Below are positions 29,752 through 42,164 of a DNA stretch of 64,000 nucleotides, one piece after another. The position numbers and the translations under genes are program-made. The stretch's first letter is position 1; each line of letters starts with the position of its first letter. The DNA lies in the NCBI GenBank assembly GCA_963811895.1, contig CAWETE010000005.1:186001-250000 (forward strand), given 5' to 3'. This stretch comes from DASSUW01 sp963811895 (GTDB lineage: Bacteria; Actinomycetota; Thermoleophilia; Solirubrobacterales; Solirubrobacteraceae). The notes under the pieces were generated by a model. The model saw nothing but the letters and a program-made list of their open reading frames with translations. It ran no database searches and was not told where the DNA came from.

Positions 29752-31326
29752 TTGTCGGCGCCAGAACGCCAGCCCAGGCGCACGGCCGTGAACACGGCGA
29801 TCTTCTCCGTGGCCACCGGCCTGTCGCGCATCGCAGGCCTCGTCCGCGAGGTCGTGGCCGCGCGTTATTTCGGCACCACCGGGCCGATGTCGGCCTTCAC
29901 GGCCGCGTTCCAGGTTCCCAACCTGATCCGAAGCCTGTTCGCCGACTCGGCGCTGAGCGCCGCCTTCGTCCCGGTCTTCACCGAGCTGCTCGAGCACAAG
30001 CAGCGCAAGGAGGCGTTCCAGCTCGCCGCCGCGCTGTTCGGCCTGATCCTCACGGTGCTGAGCGTCATCACCGTGCTGTTCATGCTCCTCGCCGGGGTGA
30101 TCATGCCCCTCTTCATCGATGGCACGGCGCTCGACGACCTGGCGGTGGGCCTGAGCCGCGTGCTGTTCCCGATCGTGATCCTGCTCGGCATCAACGGCCT
30201 GCTGGTCGGGATGCTCAACGCGCACGACCACTTCGCGATCCCGGCGATCTCGCCGCTGGTGTGGAACATCGTGATCATCGGCTGCCTGGTCGCGCTCACC
30301 CCGCTCTTCGAGGGCGACGACCAGATCTACGCGTACGCGATCGGCGTGCTGGCGGGCACCGCCGCGCAGCTCGCGATGTGCTTCCCGGTGCTCCGGCACC
30401 TGCACATCCCGGTCCGCATCAGCCTCCACTGGCGGGACCCGCGCATAGTGCGCGTGCTGCTGCTGATGCTGCCGGTGACGATCGGGCTCGGCCTCATCAA
30501 CTTCAACCTGCTGATCAACACCTACTTCGGCTTCCTCATCGACGAGGAGGCGCCGGCTTCGATCGACAAGGCGTTCCGGATCTACATGCTCCCGCAGGGC
30601 ATGTTCAGCGTCGCGGTCGCCACCGTGCTGTTCCCCGCCCTCAGCCGGCTCGTGACGCGCCAGGACTGGGAAGGCCTGCGGGCGCTCCAGGGCAACGGCA
30701 TCCGCCAGATCGCGCTGCTGCTGATCCCGGCGGCGGCGGTCACCGTCGCGCTGCCGGAGCCGATCACCCGGCTCGTCTACGAGCGCGGGGCGTTCGACGC
30801 GCAGTCGACCGACCAGGTCGCCGAGGCGCTCTTCTGGTTCAGCTTCAGCCTGCCCTTCAGCGGCTTCAACCTGCTGCTCACGAGGACCTTCTTCAGCCTC
30901 CAGCGCCCGTGGACGCCGACCGCCCTGGCCGGCGTCACGCTGGCGATCAACGTCGCGGTGAGCGCCGCGCTGTACGAGCCGCTGGGGATCGGGGGCGTCG
31001 TGCTCGGCACCGTCGTGGCCACCGCGGCGATGACGGCGGGGCAGTCGTTCTACCTGCGTCGCCGGATCGGCGGCCTCCAGCTCGGCACGACCCTGCAGAC
31101 GACGATGAAGATCCTCGTCGCAGCCGCCGCGCTCGGCGGGGTGGCCTACGGCGCCTGGTACGTGCTCGAGGACGCGCTCGGCGTCAGCCTGCTCGCGCAG
31201 ATCGTCTCGGTCGGCGGCGCGATCGCTCTCGGATCGGCCGTCTACGCCGGTCTCGTGCTCGCCATGCGCATCCCCGAGGCGCGCCAGATCCTCGAGCTGT
31301 TCACGCGCAGGCTGCGCCGCTCCTAA
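29752..31326 (+). CDS. murJ: Lipid II flippase MurJ (MviN family)
   Basis: A 524-residue MATE-like flippase exporting lipid II to the outer face of the membrane. It has about 14 membrane helices. Signatures include SRIAGLVREVVAARYFG, QVPNLIRSLFADSALSAAFVP in two adjoining blocks, and the later LVYERGAFDAQST. No C-terminal pseudokinase domain of the kind fused to mycobacterial MurJ is present. TTG 29752 fits the leaderless pattern; GTG 29788 is the alternative. Confidence 0.94.
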   Translation: MSAPERQPRRTAVNTAIFSVATGLSRIAGLVREVVAARYFGTTGPMSAFTAAFQVPNLIRSLFADSALSAAFVPVFTELLEHKQRKEAFQLAAALFGLILTVLSVITVLFMLLAGVIMPLFIDGTALDDLAVGLSRVLFPIVILLGINGLLVGMLNAHDHFAIPAISPLVWNIVIIGCLVALTPLFEGDDQIYAYAIGVLAGTAAQLAMCFPVLRHLHIPVRISLHWRDPRIVRVLLLMLPVTIGLGLINFNLLINTYFGFLIDEEAPASIDKAFRIYMLPQGMFSVAVATVLFPALSRLVTRQDWEGLRALQGNGIRQIALLLIPAAAVTVALPEPITRLVYERGAFDAQSTDQVAEALFWFSFSLPFSGFNLLLTRTFFSLQRPWTPTALAGVTLAINVAVSAALYEPLGIGGVVLGTVVATAAMTAGQSFYLRRRIGGLQLGTTLQTTMKILVAAAALGGVAYGAWYVLEDALGVSLLAQIVSVGGAIALGSAVYAGLVLAMRIPEARQILELFTRRLRRS

Positions 31327-31329
31327 GCT
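31324..31329 (+). promoter_or_regulatory. Candidate -10 box (TAAGCT) for lepA, shares murJ stop codon
   Basis: The TAA stop of murJ begins TAAGCT, which ends 9 nt before the lepA GTG. A TTCACG at 31300-31305 could serve as -35 with an 18-nt spacer. Confidence 0.5.
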
Positions 31330-31338
31330 TCACATCCC

Positions 31339-33143
<1,805 letters not shown>

Positions 33144-33147
<4 letters not shown>

Positions 33148-33533
33148 GCACCTACGCCGTGGGCCGCGAGAAGATCCGCGAGTACGCGCACGCGGTGGGG
33201 GAGACCGACCCGCGCTACCTCGACCCCGAGGCGGCGCGCGAGGCGGGCTTCGACGACGTGGTGGCGCCGCCGATGTTCGCCGCCGTCTACTCCGGGCCGG
33301 CCGTCTTCCCGGCGATCATGGAGTCCGGCCTGGACTTCTCCCGCATGGTCCACGGCGCCCAGGAGTTCACCTGGCACGAGCCGGTGGTGGCGGGCGACGA
33401 GATCACCACCGAGGCGTCGCTGGACTCGAAGTCCGAGCGCGGCGGGCTCGAGTTCTACGTCTTCAAGTCGGTGTCGAAGAACCAGCGCGGCGAGCTGGTG
33501 TGCGAGGGGCTGTGGACGAACATCGTGAGATGA
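33144..33533 (+). CDS. MaoC/FAS1-like dehydratase, N-terminal type (HadA-like)
   Basis: A 129-residue hot-dog fold protein resembling the non-catalytic half of two-subunit (R)-hydroxyacyl dehydratases. It begins YAVGREKIREYAHAVGETDP, with VVAPPMFAAVYSGPAVFP and a basic HGAQEFTWHEPVVAGDEI block. It lacks the Asp/His hydratase motif seen in the next gene. Overlaps lepA and the next gene by 4 nt each, so it is co-translated with its partner. Acyl substrate unknown. Confidence 0.85.
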
Positions 33534-33843
33534 AGGTGACGCCCGACCGGTACCTGACGTACCGGTACGCCGGCGCCAGCGGGGACTTCAACCCGATCCA
33601 CCTCGACGACGAGTTCGCCCGCTCGGTCGGCCTGCCCGGCAGGATCCTCCACGGGCTGTGGACGATGGCCCAGTGCGCCCGCGCGCAGGGCGACGGGCTC
33701 AAGCTGCAGTCGCTGTCCGTGCAGTTCCGCGGCATGGGCGTGCCCGAGGAGGAGATCACCGTCACCACGACGGCCGACGGGACCGTCGAGGCGACCCAGG
33801 GCGAGAACCGGCTCGTCCGCCGCGGCAAGGCCGTCATCCGCGA

Positions 33844-33847
<4 letters not shown>
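33530..33847 (+). CDS. MaoC-like hydratase, catalytic type (HadB-like)
   Basis: A 105-residue single hot-dog domain with the catalytic hydratase motif in GDFNPIHLDDEFARS (Asp and His). It probably forms a heterodimer with the preceding MaoC-like protein, as HadA/HadB do in actinobacterial fatty acid synthesis. ATG start at the overlap with the previous stop; the 3' end overlaps the GH13 start by 4 nt. No other fatty-acid genes lie nearby. Confidence 0.88.
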
Positions 33848-35245
<1,398 letters not shown>

Positions 35246-35249
35246 CCCT

Positions 35250-36263
35250 GTGCTCACGCCGCGACAGGAGCAGCTGCTCGGCAAGGTGATCGACGGCTTC
35301 AACGCGAACGGCCAGCCGGTCGGCTCGAAGGCGCTCGCCTCCGACCCCGAGATCCCGGCCGGCGCGTCGACGATCCGCAACGAGCTCGCCGTGCTCGAGG
35401 AGCAGGGGCTGCTCGCGCATCCGCACACCTCCGCCGGCCGCGTGCCGACCGACGCCGGCTACCGCTACTTCGTCGACCGGCTGCTGCCCGCGCGGCGCGA
35501 GGCGCAGCCGGAGCTGCAGCTCTCGCTCGTGCGCCGCGAGGTCGACGAGGCGATGCGGGTGACCACCGAGACGCTCTCGCAGGTCACGAACCTGCTGGCG
35601 ATCGTCTCCGCGCCCCCGATCGCCACCACCACGCTGCGCCACGTCGAGGTGCTGCCGCTGCAGCCGCAGGTGCTGATGGTGGTCGTCATCACCTCGACCG
35701 GCGGCGTCTCCAAGCGCGTGTTCACGTTCGACCGGCCGGTCGATCCCGGCCTGGCCGACTGGGCGGCGGCCTATCTGAACGAGCAGCTCGCGGGCATGGG
35801 CATCGGCTCGCGCATGTTCCAGGCCAAGCTCAACGACCCGGGGCTCCAGCCGCGCGAGCGCGCCTTCATCGCCCAGCTCGCGCCCGCCTTCACCGAGCTC
35901 GCCATGACGGCCGAGAACACCCTCTACGTCGACGGCGCCGCCCGGCTGCTGTCCGAGCACCGCTTCCAGGACGTCTCGCAGCTCAACGAGCTGCTCGACG
36001 CGCTCGAGCGCCGCGTCTCGCTGCTCGGGCTGCTCTCGCGCGCGCTCGACGAGCGCGACATCTACGTGCGGATCGGCGGCGAGAACGAGATGCCGGCCCT
36101 GCGCTCGCTGTCGCTGGTGGCCGGCAACTACGGGCTCCCGCAGCGCAACCTGGGGACCGTCTCGGTCATCGGCCCGATGCGGATGGACTACGCGCGGGCG
36201 ATCATCACCGTGCGTGAGGCGGCGGCGCAGCTCTCCCGCTTCGTCGAGGACATCTACGAGTAA
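35250..36263 (+). CDS. hrcA: Heat-inducible transcription repressor HrcA
   Basis: A 337-residue HrcA, the repressor of groESL/dnaK-type operons through CIRCE sites, which needs GroEL for activity. N-terminal winged helix (LTPRQEQLLGKVIDGF, VGSKALA, GASTIRNELAVLEEQGLLAHPHTSAGR split across two blocks), then GAF-like domain, with the C-terminal GPMRMDYARAI. GTG start. TAATG overlap with dnaJ. Confidence 0.96.
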   Translation: MLTPRQEQLLGKVIDGFNANGQPVGSKALASDPEIPAGASTIRNELAVLEEQGLLAHPHTSAGRVPTDAGYRYFVDRLLPARREAQPELQLSLVRREVDEAMRVTTETLSQVTNLLAIVSAPPIATTTLRHVEVLPLQPQVLMVVVITSTGGVSKRVFTFDRPVDPGLADWAAAYLNEQLAGMGIGSRMFQAKLNDPGLQPRERAFIAQLAPAFTELAMTAENTLYVDGAARLLSEHRFQDVSQLNELLDALERRVSLLGLLSRALDERDIYVRIGGENEMPALRSLSLVAGNYGLPQRNLGTVSVIGPMRMDYARAIITVREAAAQLSRFVEDIYE

Positions 36264-37396
36264 TGCCGCGCGACTACTACGAGGTGCTGGGCGTCCCGCG
36301 CGACGCCGACGAGGCGGCGGTCAAGAAGGCGTTCCGGCGGCTGGCGCGCGAGCTGCACCCCGACGTCAACGCCCACGACCCGGACGCCGAGGCCAAGTTC
36401 AAGGAGGCGGCCGAGGCCTACGAGGTGCTGTCGGACCCCGATCGCCGCCAGCAGTACGACGCCTATGGCCACGAAGGCCTGCGCAGCGGCGGCTACGCCC
36501 CGAACTTCGGCGACTTCGGGTCGATCTCCGACCTCTTCTCGGCCTTCTTCGGCGCCGGCGGCTTCGACGCCGCGTTCGGCGGCGGCGGCCGCGCGCGCGG
36601 CGGTCCGGTGCAGGGCGGGGACCTGGCGGTCGCCGTGCAGATCTCGCTCGAGGAGGCCGCGCACGGCAAGGAGGTCGAGGTCGCCTACGACGCCCACGCG
36701 CGCTGCCACACCTGCCACGGCAACGGCGCCAAGCCCGGCACGCCGATCGAGACGTGCCCGCGCTGCCAGGGCTCTGGCCAGCTCCAGGCCGTCTCGCGCA
36801 CCGCCTTCGGCCAGCTCGTCCGCTCGGCGATCTGCGACACCTGCGGCGGCGACGGCCGCATCCCGCGCGAGCCGTGCGAGGAGTGCCGCGGCGAGGGCAT
36901 GGTCGTCGAGCGCAAGCGGGTGCAGGTCGGCGTGCCGGCCGGCATCGCCGACGGGCAGCGGATCCACGTCTCGGCCCGCGGGCACGCGGGCGAGCGCGGC
37001 GGCCCGAACGGCGACCTCTACGTCGTCGTGCGCGTCGCCGACGACGAGCGCTTCCTGCGCGACGGCTCGGACCTCATCACGGTCGTCGACGTCGTCGCTC
37101 CGCTCGCCGCGCTCGGCACCACGATCGAGGTCCCGACGCTCGACGGCCCGGTCCCCGTCGAGGTCAAGGCCGGCACGCAGCCGGGCGAGACGATCACGCT
37201 GGGCGGCCGCGGCATGCCGCCGGTGCGGCGCGGCCGGACGGGCGACCTGCGCGTGGTGGTCAACGTCACGGTGCCGCGCCGGCTGACGCCCGAGCAGCGC
37301 GACATGCTCGAGAAGTTCGCCGGCACGCTCACGACCGACAACGAGCGAGCCGACGAGGGCATGATCGCCAAGCTCAAGCGCGTCCTCGCGGGTTGA
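36263..37396 (+). CDS. dnaJ: Chaperone DnaJ
   Basis: A 377-residue type I Hsp40. J domain with HPD (residues 34-36 region), Gly/Phe-rich linker (GFDAAFGGGG), four CxxCxGxG zinc repeats (CHTCHGNG, CPRCQGSG, CDTCGGDG, CEECRGEG) and two substrate-binding beta domains. ATG start overlaps hrcA by one base. The stop overlaps the following prmA-like gene as TTGA. No grpE or dnaK is present here, so this is the hrcA-dnaJ-prmA type cluster. Confidence 0.97.
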   Translation: MPRDYYEVLGVPRDADEAAVKKAFRRLARELHPDVNAHDPDAEAKFKEAAEAYEVLSDPDRRQQYDAYGHEGLRSGGYAPNFGDFGSISDLFSAFFGAGGFDAAFGGGGRARGGPVQGGDLAVAVQISLEEAAHGKEVEVAYDAHARCHTCHGNGAKPGTPIETCPRCQGSGQLQAVSRTAFGQLVRSAICDTCGGDGRIPREPCEECRGEGMVVERKRVQVGVPAGIADGQRIHVSARGHAGERGGPNGDLYVVVRVADDERFLRDGSDLITVVDVVAPLAALGTTIEVPTLDGPVPVEVKAGTQPGETITLGGRGMPPVRRGRTGDLRVVVNVTVPRRLTPEQRDMLEKFAGTLTTDNERADEGMIAKLKRVLAG

Positions 37397-38181
37397 TCAG
37401 ACTCGCGATCCGCGTGCGTGCGGACCGCGCCGAGCTGGCGCTGGCGGACCTGCTGCCGATCCTCGGGGCCGGCGCGGAGGAGCGTAAGGTGGACGGCGAC
37501 GTCGAGTACGCCCTCTACGGGCTCGAGGCCGAGCTGCCGCGCGAGGACGAGATCCGGGCGCTGACCGACGTCGTCGACGTCCGCACCGAGCCGGTGCCGG
37601 ACGGCTGGGAGCGTCGCTGGCACGAGTACCTGCGCCCCGTGAGGGTCGGCGACCTGGTGGTGCGGCCGCCGTGGATCGAGGGTGGCCGGGACGACCTCGT
37701 GATCGACCCGGGCGTGTACTTCGGCGCCGGCACGCACGCGACGACGCGGATCTGCCTCGAGCTGCTGCTGCGCGAGCCGCCCGCCGGCGCGATCTGCGAC
37801 TGGGGGGCGGGAACGGGGGTGCTGGCGATCGCGGCGGCGCGGCTGGGCTGGGGCCCGGTCACGGCGGTCGAGGTCGAGCCGGGCGCGGTCGACGTCATCC
37901 GGGCCAACGCCGAGCGCAACGGCGTCGCGGTGGAGGCGCGCGCGCACGACCTGCGCGACGGGGCGCCCTGGGCCTCGACCGTCCTCGCCAACCTGCCGAA
38001 GCCCGTCCTGCTCGAGATCGCCGCCCGCCTCGGCCGGCTGGCGCACGACCGCGCCCCGGCGACGCGCATCATCGCCTCCGGCATGCTCGCGGCGGAGGCC
38101 GACGAGGTGGTCGCCGCGTTCGGCATGCGCGCGCGCCGGCGGCTCGAGCGCGAGGGCTGGGCGGGAGTCGTGCTCGGATGA
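37393..38181 (+). CDS. prmA: PrmA-like methyltransferase, first of a tandem pair
   Basis: A 262-residue SAM-dependent methyltransferase of the ribosomal protein L11 family. The SAM site is DWGAGTGVLAIAAARLG, the PrmA-specific loop VIDPGVYFGAGTHATTR, and the catalytic-site strand VLANLPKPVLLEIA. TTG start in a TTGA overlap with dnaJ. It is followed by a second, similar gene. Either copy may be the true L11 methylase; the altered G-A-G-T-H-A loop here (usually GTGTHPTT) and ANLPK (usually ANI/ANL-AGPL) leave this open. Confidence 0.85.
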   Translation: MIRLAIRVRADRAELALADLLPILGAGAEERKVDGDVEYALYGLEAELPREDEIRALTDVVDVRTEPVPDGWERRWHEYLRPVRVGDLVVRPPWIEGGRDDLVIDPGVYFGAGTHATTRICLELLLREPPAGAICDWGAGTGVLAIAAARLGWGPVTAVEVEPGAVDVIRANAERNGVAVEARAHDLRDGAPWASTVLANLPKPVLLEIAARLGRLAHDRAPATRIIASGMLAAEADEVVAAFGMRARRRLEREGWAGVVLG

Positions 38182-38973
38182 TCCGGCTCGCGGTCCGGGT
38201 GGCGCGCGCGCAGGCCGAGCCGGTGCTCGCCGAGCTGCTCGAGCTCGTGCCGGGCGGGCTGGAGGAGCGCGACGTCGACGACGAGACCGTCGAGTACGCG
38301 CTCTACGGCGCGCCGGGCGAGCTGCCCGACGTCGGCGAGCTGCGGGCCGTCGCGGGCGGCGCGCTGGTCGACGTGTCGACGAGCGAGGCGTCCGACGGCT
38401 CCGACTGGCGCGACTGGCACCGGCCGCTCGACGTCGGGCCGCTGCGCGTGCGGGCGCCGTGGGCGCCCGAGCGGCCGGGCGCGCTCGACGTGGTCATCGA
38501 TCCCGGGCAGGCGTTCGGGACCGGCGCGCACCCGAGCACGCGGCTGACGCTGGCCCTGCTGGCCGACGTGCCGCCCGGCGGCGCGCTCGCCGACTGGGGC
38601 TGCGGCTCGGGGATCCTCGCCGTCGCCGCCGCCCGGCTCGGCTTCGATCCCGTGCTGGCGTGCGACCACGAGCGCGAGTCGGTGGCCGCGACGCTGGCGG
38701 CGGCGGAGGCGAACGGGGTCGCAGCTGACGGTCACGCGCTGCGATCTGCGCCGCGCGCCCGGCCCGTGGGCGCCGACCGTGCTCGCCAACCTCGTGTGCC
38801 CGCTGCTGCTCGAGATCGCCGCGCTGATGGAGCGCCCGCCGGAGCGGCTGATCGCCTCCGGGCTGGAGGTTCCGGAGGTCGGCGACGTCGTTGCGGCCTT
38901 CGCGCCGCACGGCCTCGGCCTGGCGTCGCGCCGCGACGGCGACGGCTGGTCCGCCATCCTGCTGGAGCGATGA
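38178..38973 (+). CDS. PrmA-like methyltransferase, second of the pair, with an apparent +1 frameshift
   Basis: About 264 residues, paralogous to the preceding gene: similar N-terminal beta domain (AVRVARAQAEPVLAELLEL), loop VIDPGQAFGTGAHPSTR, SAM site DWGCGSGILAVAAARLG and VLANLVCPLLLEIAA. The frame shifts by one extra base in the stretch GGGGTCG (38715-38721), so that the last third (LTVTRCDLRRAPGPW onward) is in the next frame. The loop and SAM motif are closer to classical PrmA than those of the first copy. ATG start overlaps the first copy; the stop overlaps the dehydratase gene (ATGA). Confidence 0.82.
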
Positions 38974-39932
38974 TCTCGCTCGACGACGTCCACGCCGCGG
39001 CCCGCCGGATCGAAGGCGTCGCCCACCGCACGCCCGTCCTGACCTCGCGCGCGCTCGACGAGGCGACCGGCGCGACCGTCTTCCTCAAGGCCGAGAACCT
39101 CCAGCGCGCCGGCGCCTTCAAGTTCCGCGGCGCCTACAACGCGGTGGCCTCGCTCAGCGACGAGGAGCGCGCCCGCGGCGTCGCCACCGTGTCGTCGGGC
39201 AACCACGCCCAGGCGCTGTCGCTGGCCGCGAAGCTGCACGGGATCCTCGCCGTGATCCTGATGCCGGACGACGCGCCGGCCGGCAAGCTGGCCGCCACCG
39301 AGGGCCACGGGGCCGAAGTGATCCGCTTCGACCGCTACGGGCAGGACCGCGAGCAGCTGCTCGCCGAGCTGGTCGCCGAGCGCGGCCTGGTGCCGGTCCA
39401 TCCGTACGACGACGAGCGCGTGATGGCCGGCCAGGGGACCGTGGCGCTCGAGCTGTTCGAGCAAGCCGGTTCACTCGACATGCTGCTCGTGCCGATCGGA
39501 GGCGGCGGGCTGATCAGCGGCTGCGCGACGGTCGCCGAGGAGCACGGCGTTCGCGTCGTCGGCGTGGAGCCCGAGGCGGGTGACGACGTCAAGCGCTCGC
39601 TCGAGGCGGGTCAACGCGTGCGGATCGACGTACCGCGCACGATCGCCGACGGCCAGCAGCTCCCGACGCCGGGCGAGCTGACCTTCGAGGTCATCAACGA
39701 GCGCGTCGACGAGGTGGTGCTGGCGAGCGACCCCGAGATCGTCGAGGCGATGCGGTTCCTGTTCGAGCGGATGAAGACGGTCGCCGAGCCGTCCGGCGCG
39801 TGCGCGCTGGCGGCCCTGCTTGCGGGCCGCGTGCCCGCGTCACGAGTTGGCGTCGTCATCTCGGGCGGCAACGTGACCGCCGAAAGGTTTGCGGGGCTCG
39901 TAGCATCGGGCCCATGGCCTGGAACGTCCTGA
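38970..39932 (+). CDS. PLP-dependent threonine/serine dehydratase-like ammonia-lyase
   Basis: A 320-residue fold type II PLP enzyme. The PLP lysine is K51 in AFKFRGAYN, with SSGNHAQALS and the phosphate-binding loop PIGGGGLISG. No C-terminal ACT regulatory domain, so it is of the catabolic threonine dehydratase, serine racemase or 3-hydroxyaspartate ammonia-lyase type rather than the feedback-regulated biosynthetic IlvA. ATG start. The last 19 nt overlap the next gene. Confidence 0.88.
   Translation: MISLDDVHAAARRIEGVAHRTPVLTSRALDEATGATVFLKAENLQRAGAFKFRGAYNAVASLSDEERARGVATVSSGNHAQALSLAAKLHGILAVILMPDDAPAGKLAATEGHGAEVIRFDRYGQDREQLLAELVAERGLVPVHPYDDERVMAGQGTVALELFEQAGSLDMLLVPIGGGGLISGCATVAEEHGVRVVGVEPEAGDDVKRSLEAGQRVRIDVPRTIADGQQLPTPGELTFEVINERVDEVVLASDPEIVEAMRFLFERMKTVAEPSGACALAALLAGRVPASRVGVVISGGNVTAERFAGLVASGPWPGTS
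39901..39906 (+). promoter_or_regulatory. Candidate -10 box (TAGCAT) for the NADH dehydrogenase gene
   Basis: TAGCAT ends 7 nt before the ATG at 39914 and lies inside the end of the upstream dehydratase gene. Confidence 0.45.
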
Positions 39933-41236
39933 TCCTCGGCGGGGGTTTCGGCGGGCTCTATGCGGCCCGCAAGCTCGAGCGTTCGCTGCCGCCCCACGCC
40001 GCCAAGGTGACCGTCGTCACCGACGTCAACTTCATGCTCTACACGCCGCTGCTGCCGGGCGCCGCCGCGGGCACGCTGGAGCCGCGGCACGTCGTCGTGC
40101 CCCTGCGCGAGCACCTGTCGCGGACCGACCTGCTGCTCGGCCAGGTGACGGGCGCCGACCCCGACCGCAACGAGGTCTTCGTGACCACCGCCGAGGGTGA
40201 CGACCGCACGATCACGTACGACCACGTGATCGTCACGCTCGGCTCTATCAGCCGCGCGCTGCCGATCCCCGGCCTCAAGGAGCACGCCGTCGGCCTCAAG
40301 ACGCTCTCCGACGCGATCGCGCTCCGCAACCACATCGTGCAGACGCTCGAGCGCGCCGAGTCGGTCGACGACGAGGCGGCGCGCCGCGCGCTGCTCACGT
40401 ACGTGTTCGTGGGCGCCGGCTACGCCGGGCTCGAGGGCCTGGCCGAGCTGCAGGACTTCGCCGCCGACGTCGTCGACCTGTATCCGCGCTCACGCGTCCA
40501 AGGCGTGCGCTTCATCCTCGTCGAGGCGCGCGACCGCGTGATGCCCGAGATCTCCGCGGAGCTCGCGGAGTTCGCCACCTCCGAGCTGCGCCGGCGCGGG
40601 GTGGAGGTGCGGACATCGACGACCGTCGAGCGGATCTCGGCCGACTCGGTCGAGCTCTCCGACGGCGAGGTGGTTCCGTGCCGGACCGTCGCCTGGACGG
40701 CCGGCGTGCGCCCGGCGCCGGTGGTCCAGAAGCTCGGGCTGCCACTCGACGGCGGCGGCCGGATCGTGGTCGACCGCTTCTGCCAGGTCGAGGGGCGCAC
40801 GAACGTGTGGGCGATCGGCGACGCCGCCGCCGTGCCCGACCCCGCCCGGCCGGGACAGCCGACGCCGCCGACCTGCCAGCACGCGCTGCGCCAGGGCCGC
40901 ACGGTGGCGGGCAACGTGGCCGCGGCGCTGGGGGCCGGCAAGCCGAGGCCGTTCACCTACAAGACGCTGGGCGTGTTCGTGGACATGGGCCACCGGAAGG
41001 CGGTCGCCGAGACGCTCGGCATCAAGTGGCGCGGCTTCCCCGCCTGGTTCCTGGCTCGCTCGTACCACCTGGCGATGATGCCGGGGATCAAGCGCCAGAT
41101 CCGGCTGGTCGTGGACTGGACGGTCGACCTCGCGTTCGGCCGCGACACATCCGAGCTCGGCCAGCTGGGGCACCCGCCGGAACTCGAGATGCCGCCCGCG
41201 GGGCGGACCGACGCGTCGCAGACGGTGGCCCGCTGA
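39914..41236 (+). CDS. ndh: Type II NADH dehydrogenase-like FAD oxidoreductase
   Basis: A 440-residue pyridine nucleotide-disulphide oxidoreductase of the NDH-2 group, which passes electrons from NADH to quinone without pumping protons. FAD site LILGGGFGGLYAARKLE, NAD(P)H site FVGAGYAGLEGLAEL, and the second flavin motif VWAIGDAAAVPD. The C-terminal ~60 residues include an amphipathic LARSYHLAMMPGIKRQI segment suited to membrane binding. The first 19 nt overlap the previous gene. No disulphide CxxC is seen, which excludes thioredoxin reductase. Confidence 0.92.
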   Translation: MAWNVLILGGGFGGLYAARKLERSLPPHAAKVTVVTDVNFMLYTPLLPGAAAGTLEPRHVVVPLREHLSRTDLLLGQVTGADPDRNEVFVTTAEGDDRTITYDHVIVTLGSISRALPIPGLKEHAVGLKTLSDAIALRNHIVQTLERAESVDDEAARRALLTYVFVGAGYAGLEGLAELQDFAADVVDLYPRSRVQGVRFILVEARDRVMPEISAELAEFATSELRRRGVEVRTSTTVERISADSVELSDGEVVPCRTVAWTAGVRPAPVVQKLGLPLDGGGRIVVDRFCQVEGRTNVWAIGDAAAVPDPARPGQPTPPTCQHALRQGRTVAGNVAAALGAGKPRPFTYKTLGVFVDMGHRKAVAETLGIKWRGFPAWFLARSYHLAMMPGIKRQIRLVVDWTVDLAFGRDTSELGQLGHPPELEMPPAGRTDASQTVAR

Positions 41237-42051
41237 CCGCGGGCGCCGTCGCGCTCGTGCTGGCCTCCGCGGGCCTGCACGCCTTCTGGAACTGGCTCGT
41301 CGCCGATGCCCGCGACAGCCACGCGGTGGGGGCGGTGGCGCTGCTCACGGCCGCCATCGTCTTCGCCCCGGTGGCGGTCCTGACCTGGGACGTCCAGTCC
41401 GGCGCCTGGCCGTACATCGTCGCCTCGGCGCTGTTGGAGCTCGCGTACTTCGCGCTGCTGGCGGCCGCCTACGAGCGCGCCGACCTCAGCTTCGTCTATC
41501 CGATCGCGCGCGGGACGGCGCCGGTGCTGGTGCTGATCGTCTCGCTTGTCGCGCTCGGCGCCGACCTCTCCGCCGGCGAGGCCGCCGGCGTGCTGGCGGT
41601 CGCCGCCGGGGTGCTGCTCGTGCGCGGCGTCGGGAGCGGGGCCGCGGCCGGGGTCTTCATGGCGCTCGGCGTCGCCGGCTGCATCGCCGCCTACACGCTG
41701 GTCGACGACGAGGGCGTGCGCCACGCTGCCGCATTGAGCTACTTCGAGGCGGTGCTCCTGATCACGGCGCCTGTGTACGCCGTCGCCGTCGCGATCGCCC
41801 GCGGCCCGGGAGCGCTGCGGGTGGCCGCCACTCCGCGCTCCGCCGCTGCGGGCGTGGCCATGTTCAGCGCTTACGCGTTGACGCTGGCGGCGCTCGAGAT
41901 CGCCGAGGCGGCCCCGGTCGCCGCGCTCCGCGAGACGAGCGTGGTCATGGCCACGGCGGCCGCCGCGATCGCCGGGCGCGAGCACGTGCCGCCGCGTCGG
42001 CTGGCCGGCGCTGTCGTCGTGGTTCTCGGCGTTGCCTTCATTGCGCTGTGA
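41233..42051 (+). CDS. EamA/DMT-family membrane transporter
   Basis: About 272 residues with ten predicted membrane segments in two EamA halves, the drug/metabolite transporter fold. The first helix is AVALVLASAGLHAFWNWLVA, and RADLSFVYPIARGTAPVLV is typical of the first repeat. Substrate unknown. The start is uncertain: a CTG at 41233 would give a CTGA overlap with the previous stop, or GTG at 41257. It ends a 2.1-kb two-gene unit and is followed by about 300 nt of non-coding sequence. Confidence 0.85.
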   Translation: MTAGAVALVLASAGLHAFWNWLVADARDSHAVGAVALLTAAIVFAPVAVLTWDVQSGAWPYIVASALLELAYFALLAAAYERADLSFVYPIARGTAPVLVLIVSLVALGADLSAGEAAGVLAVAAGVLLVRGVGSGAAAGVFMALGVAGCIAAYTLVDDEGVRHAAALSYFEAVLLITAPVYAVAVAIARGPGALRVAATPRSAAAGVAMFSAYALTLAALEIAEAAPVAALRETSVVMATAAAAIAGREHVPPRRLAGAVVVVLGVAFIAL

Positions 42052-42164
42052 GGTGCCGTCGAACGTCAACGGCTCGCATTGAGGGAGGCGCGGAGGGTTG
42101 CCGGTTGCGCATCGTGGAAGCCGGTGCGCCCACGGCGGCGAATCGATGCCTTGCCGAGAGGCGT

